Source: Didymodactylos carnosus
Taxonomy: Eukaryota > Rotifera > Eurotatoria > Philodinida > Philodinidae
Reading direction: 5' to 3'
Assembly (NCBI GenBank): GCA_905250885.1
Contig: CAJNOQ010000008.1
Coordinates: 57,190 to 121,189, forward strand
DNA length: 64,000 bases
Shown here: positions 63,029 to 64,000 of the stretch, in pieces
Layout of the letters: each line of letters starts with the position of its first letter
Numbering within the stretch: position 1 is the first letter of the stretch
Program-made: the position numbers and the translations under genes
The notes under the pieces: model-generated
Databases searched by the model: none
Told to the model about the DNA's origin: nothing
Seen by the model: only the letters and a program-made list of their open reading frames with translations

Positions 63029-64000
63029 CTTAGATCAACTATCTAAAGTAATTTTGTGAGTATGAAAAAATCAATTTATTATCCCAGACCAACTAATAAT
63101 AAAACTGAACCAGAAAATTCATCTGGACATGATTTCTGCTTTCTTTATTTTTCATATTTGCAATAGAAGAGAGAAATAATTAGAATAACTGAATGATCAG
63201 CATAACCCACATGTAGCATCAGAATGATGGTACATGCAGAGCTACACTTAAGAAAAAAGCACACTTCTACTTTACATCCTCTACAAAAAGTCTGAAGACA
63301 TCATAAAACGTATTGCATGCCACTCATAAAAAACTCTGTTACAAAGAATTGTTTGTTGCTGTAGAAAAAGATAAGTCGAGTCAGCCGATAGCTCAGATAG
63401 CTAAAATTATTACGTGTGTGACGAGTTTCTTGTGTTTATGAGAGTAGTGTTGAAAATTGTATGAAGAGCATAAAAAGAAAAGTGATTTGATATATGCATA
63501 AAAAGACGTGATTGATCTCTCGCTTCCTTCATCAAAAAATTGCCTTTGGAAAAAAGAAATTATTTTCGAGAAAAACACACCGTTAGATAGAATAATATCT
63601 ACTCTTTTAGTTTAGTTTAACTTTATTTATTCAAGAAAGAGAAATAAGAATAATCATTTTACACAGATGCGGTCTAGGCCATTATATCAGAGGAAAATGA
63701 CATGGTAAATGATATAAGCTATTACAGATGAAAAGCATCTACTCTTTTTAATGGCCTACTTTCGATCTCTATAGTAACGGTTTATCATTGTTTTCTAAAA
63801 ACATTTTTTGAAGCTGTATGAGACAAACTAGTTACTTTTACTATCATTCATTACATATTTTTAAACAATCAACATATGGCGATGATCAGTCTGGCCGGAA
63901 GACCTTTTGGGGCATCCGGGAGAATTGCTATAAATCAGTTATCACGATTCTCTCAGAGCTGTAAAACATCTAATTTTGTAGAAAAATGTTTGCTCTACAA
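63029..64000. other. End of window, no firm feature
   Basis: AT-rich. A minus-strand frame at 63393-63578 (containing FFDEGSERSITSFYAYIKS) could be a further upstream exon of the unidentified gene, but its borders are not clear. Nothing else is recognised. Confidence 0.35.

Overview
The window looks like nuclear DNA of a small invertebrate animal. It is strongly AT-rich. Genes are split into many short exons by introns that are mostly 50-70 bases long, with GT(AAGT)...(T)nAG borders. Animal-specific families (ryanodine receptor, strawberry notch, PRL phosphatase) are present. Gene style and base composition fit a rotifer, perhaps a bdelloid, but that is an inference: no marker in the window proves it. 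All calls rest on reading translated exons and motifs by eye; nothing was searched or computed. || Layout. 1-3.7 kb: no gene, one inverted-repeat element. 3.7-5.4 kb (+): PRL-type phosphatase (PTP4A) in four coding exons, with an upstream ORF in its spliced 5' leader. 6.0-6.7 kb: a large fold-back repeat. 7.0-8.0 kb (-): single-exon nicotinamidase. 8-17.8 kb: no confident gene but dense in inverted-repeat elements, including a nest at 13.07-15.01 kb (an element inside an element, with a short Helitron inside) and a clean hAT-type MITE at 16.96 kb. 17.8-23.7 kb (+): strawberry notch (SBNO) helicase-like gene, about 29 exons. 23.7-26.2 kb: spacer with a possible alternative first exon. 26.2-56.2 kb (+): a whole ryanodine receptor gene with several dozen exons and at least four transposon-like insertions in introns. 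57.3-59.7 kb: long-TIR element. 59.9-60.2 kb (+): a signal recognition particle (7SL) RNA gene with a TATA box. 60.6-63.0 kb (-): probably a further multi-exon gene that I cannot identify. || The genes do not form a pathway. Ryanodine receptor is the ER/SR calcium release channel, PRL phosphatase is a membrane-anchored signalling protein tied to magnesium transport, nicotinamidase belongs to NAD salvage, SBNO is a nuclear transcription/chromatin regulator, and 7SL RNA is the core of the SRP targeting particle. || The most unusual features are: several unrelated-looking repeat families that share one design (terminal inverted repeats enclosing many degenerate copies of a short self-complementary word); a spliced uORF before the PRL phosphatase; a possible 27-base microexon and a possible alternative start exon in the ryanodine receptor; and the 7SL gene lying across two spurious ORFs.
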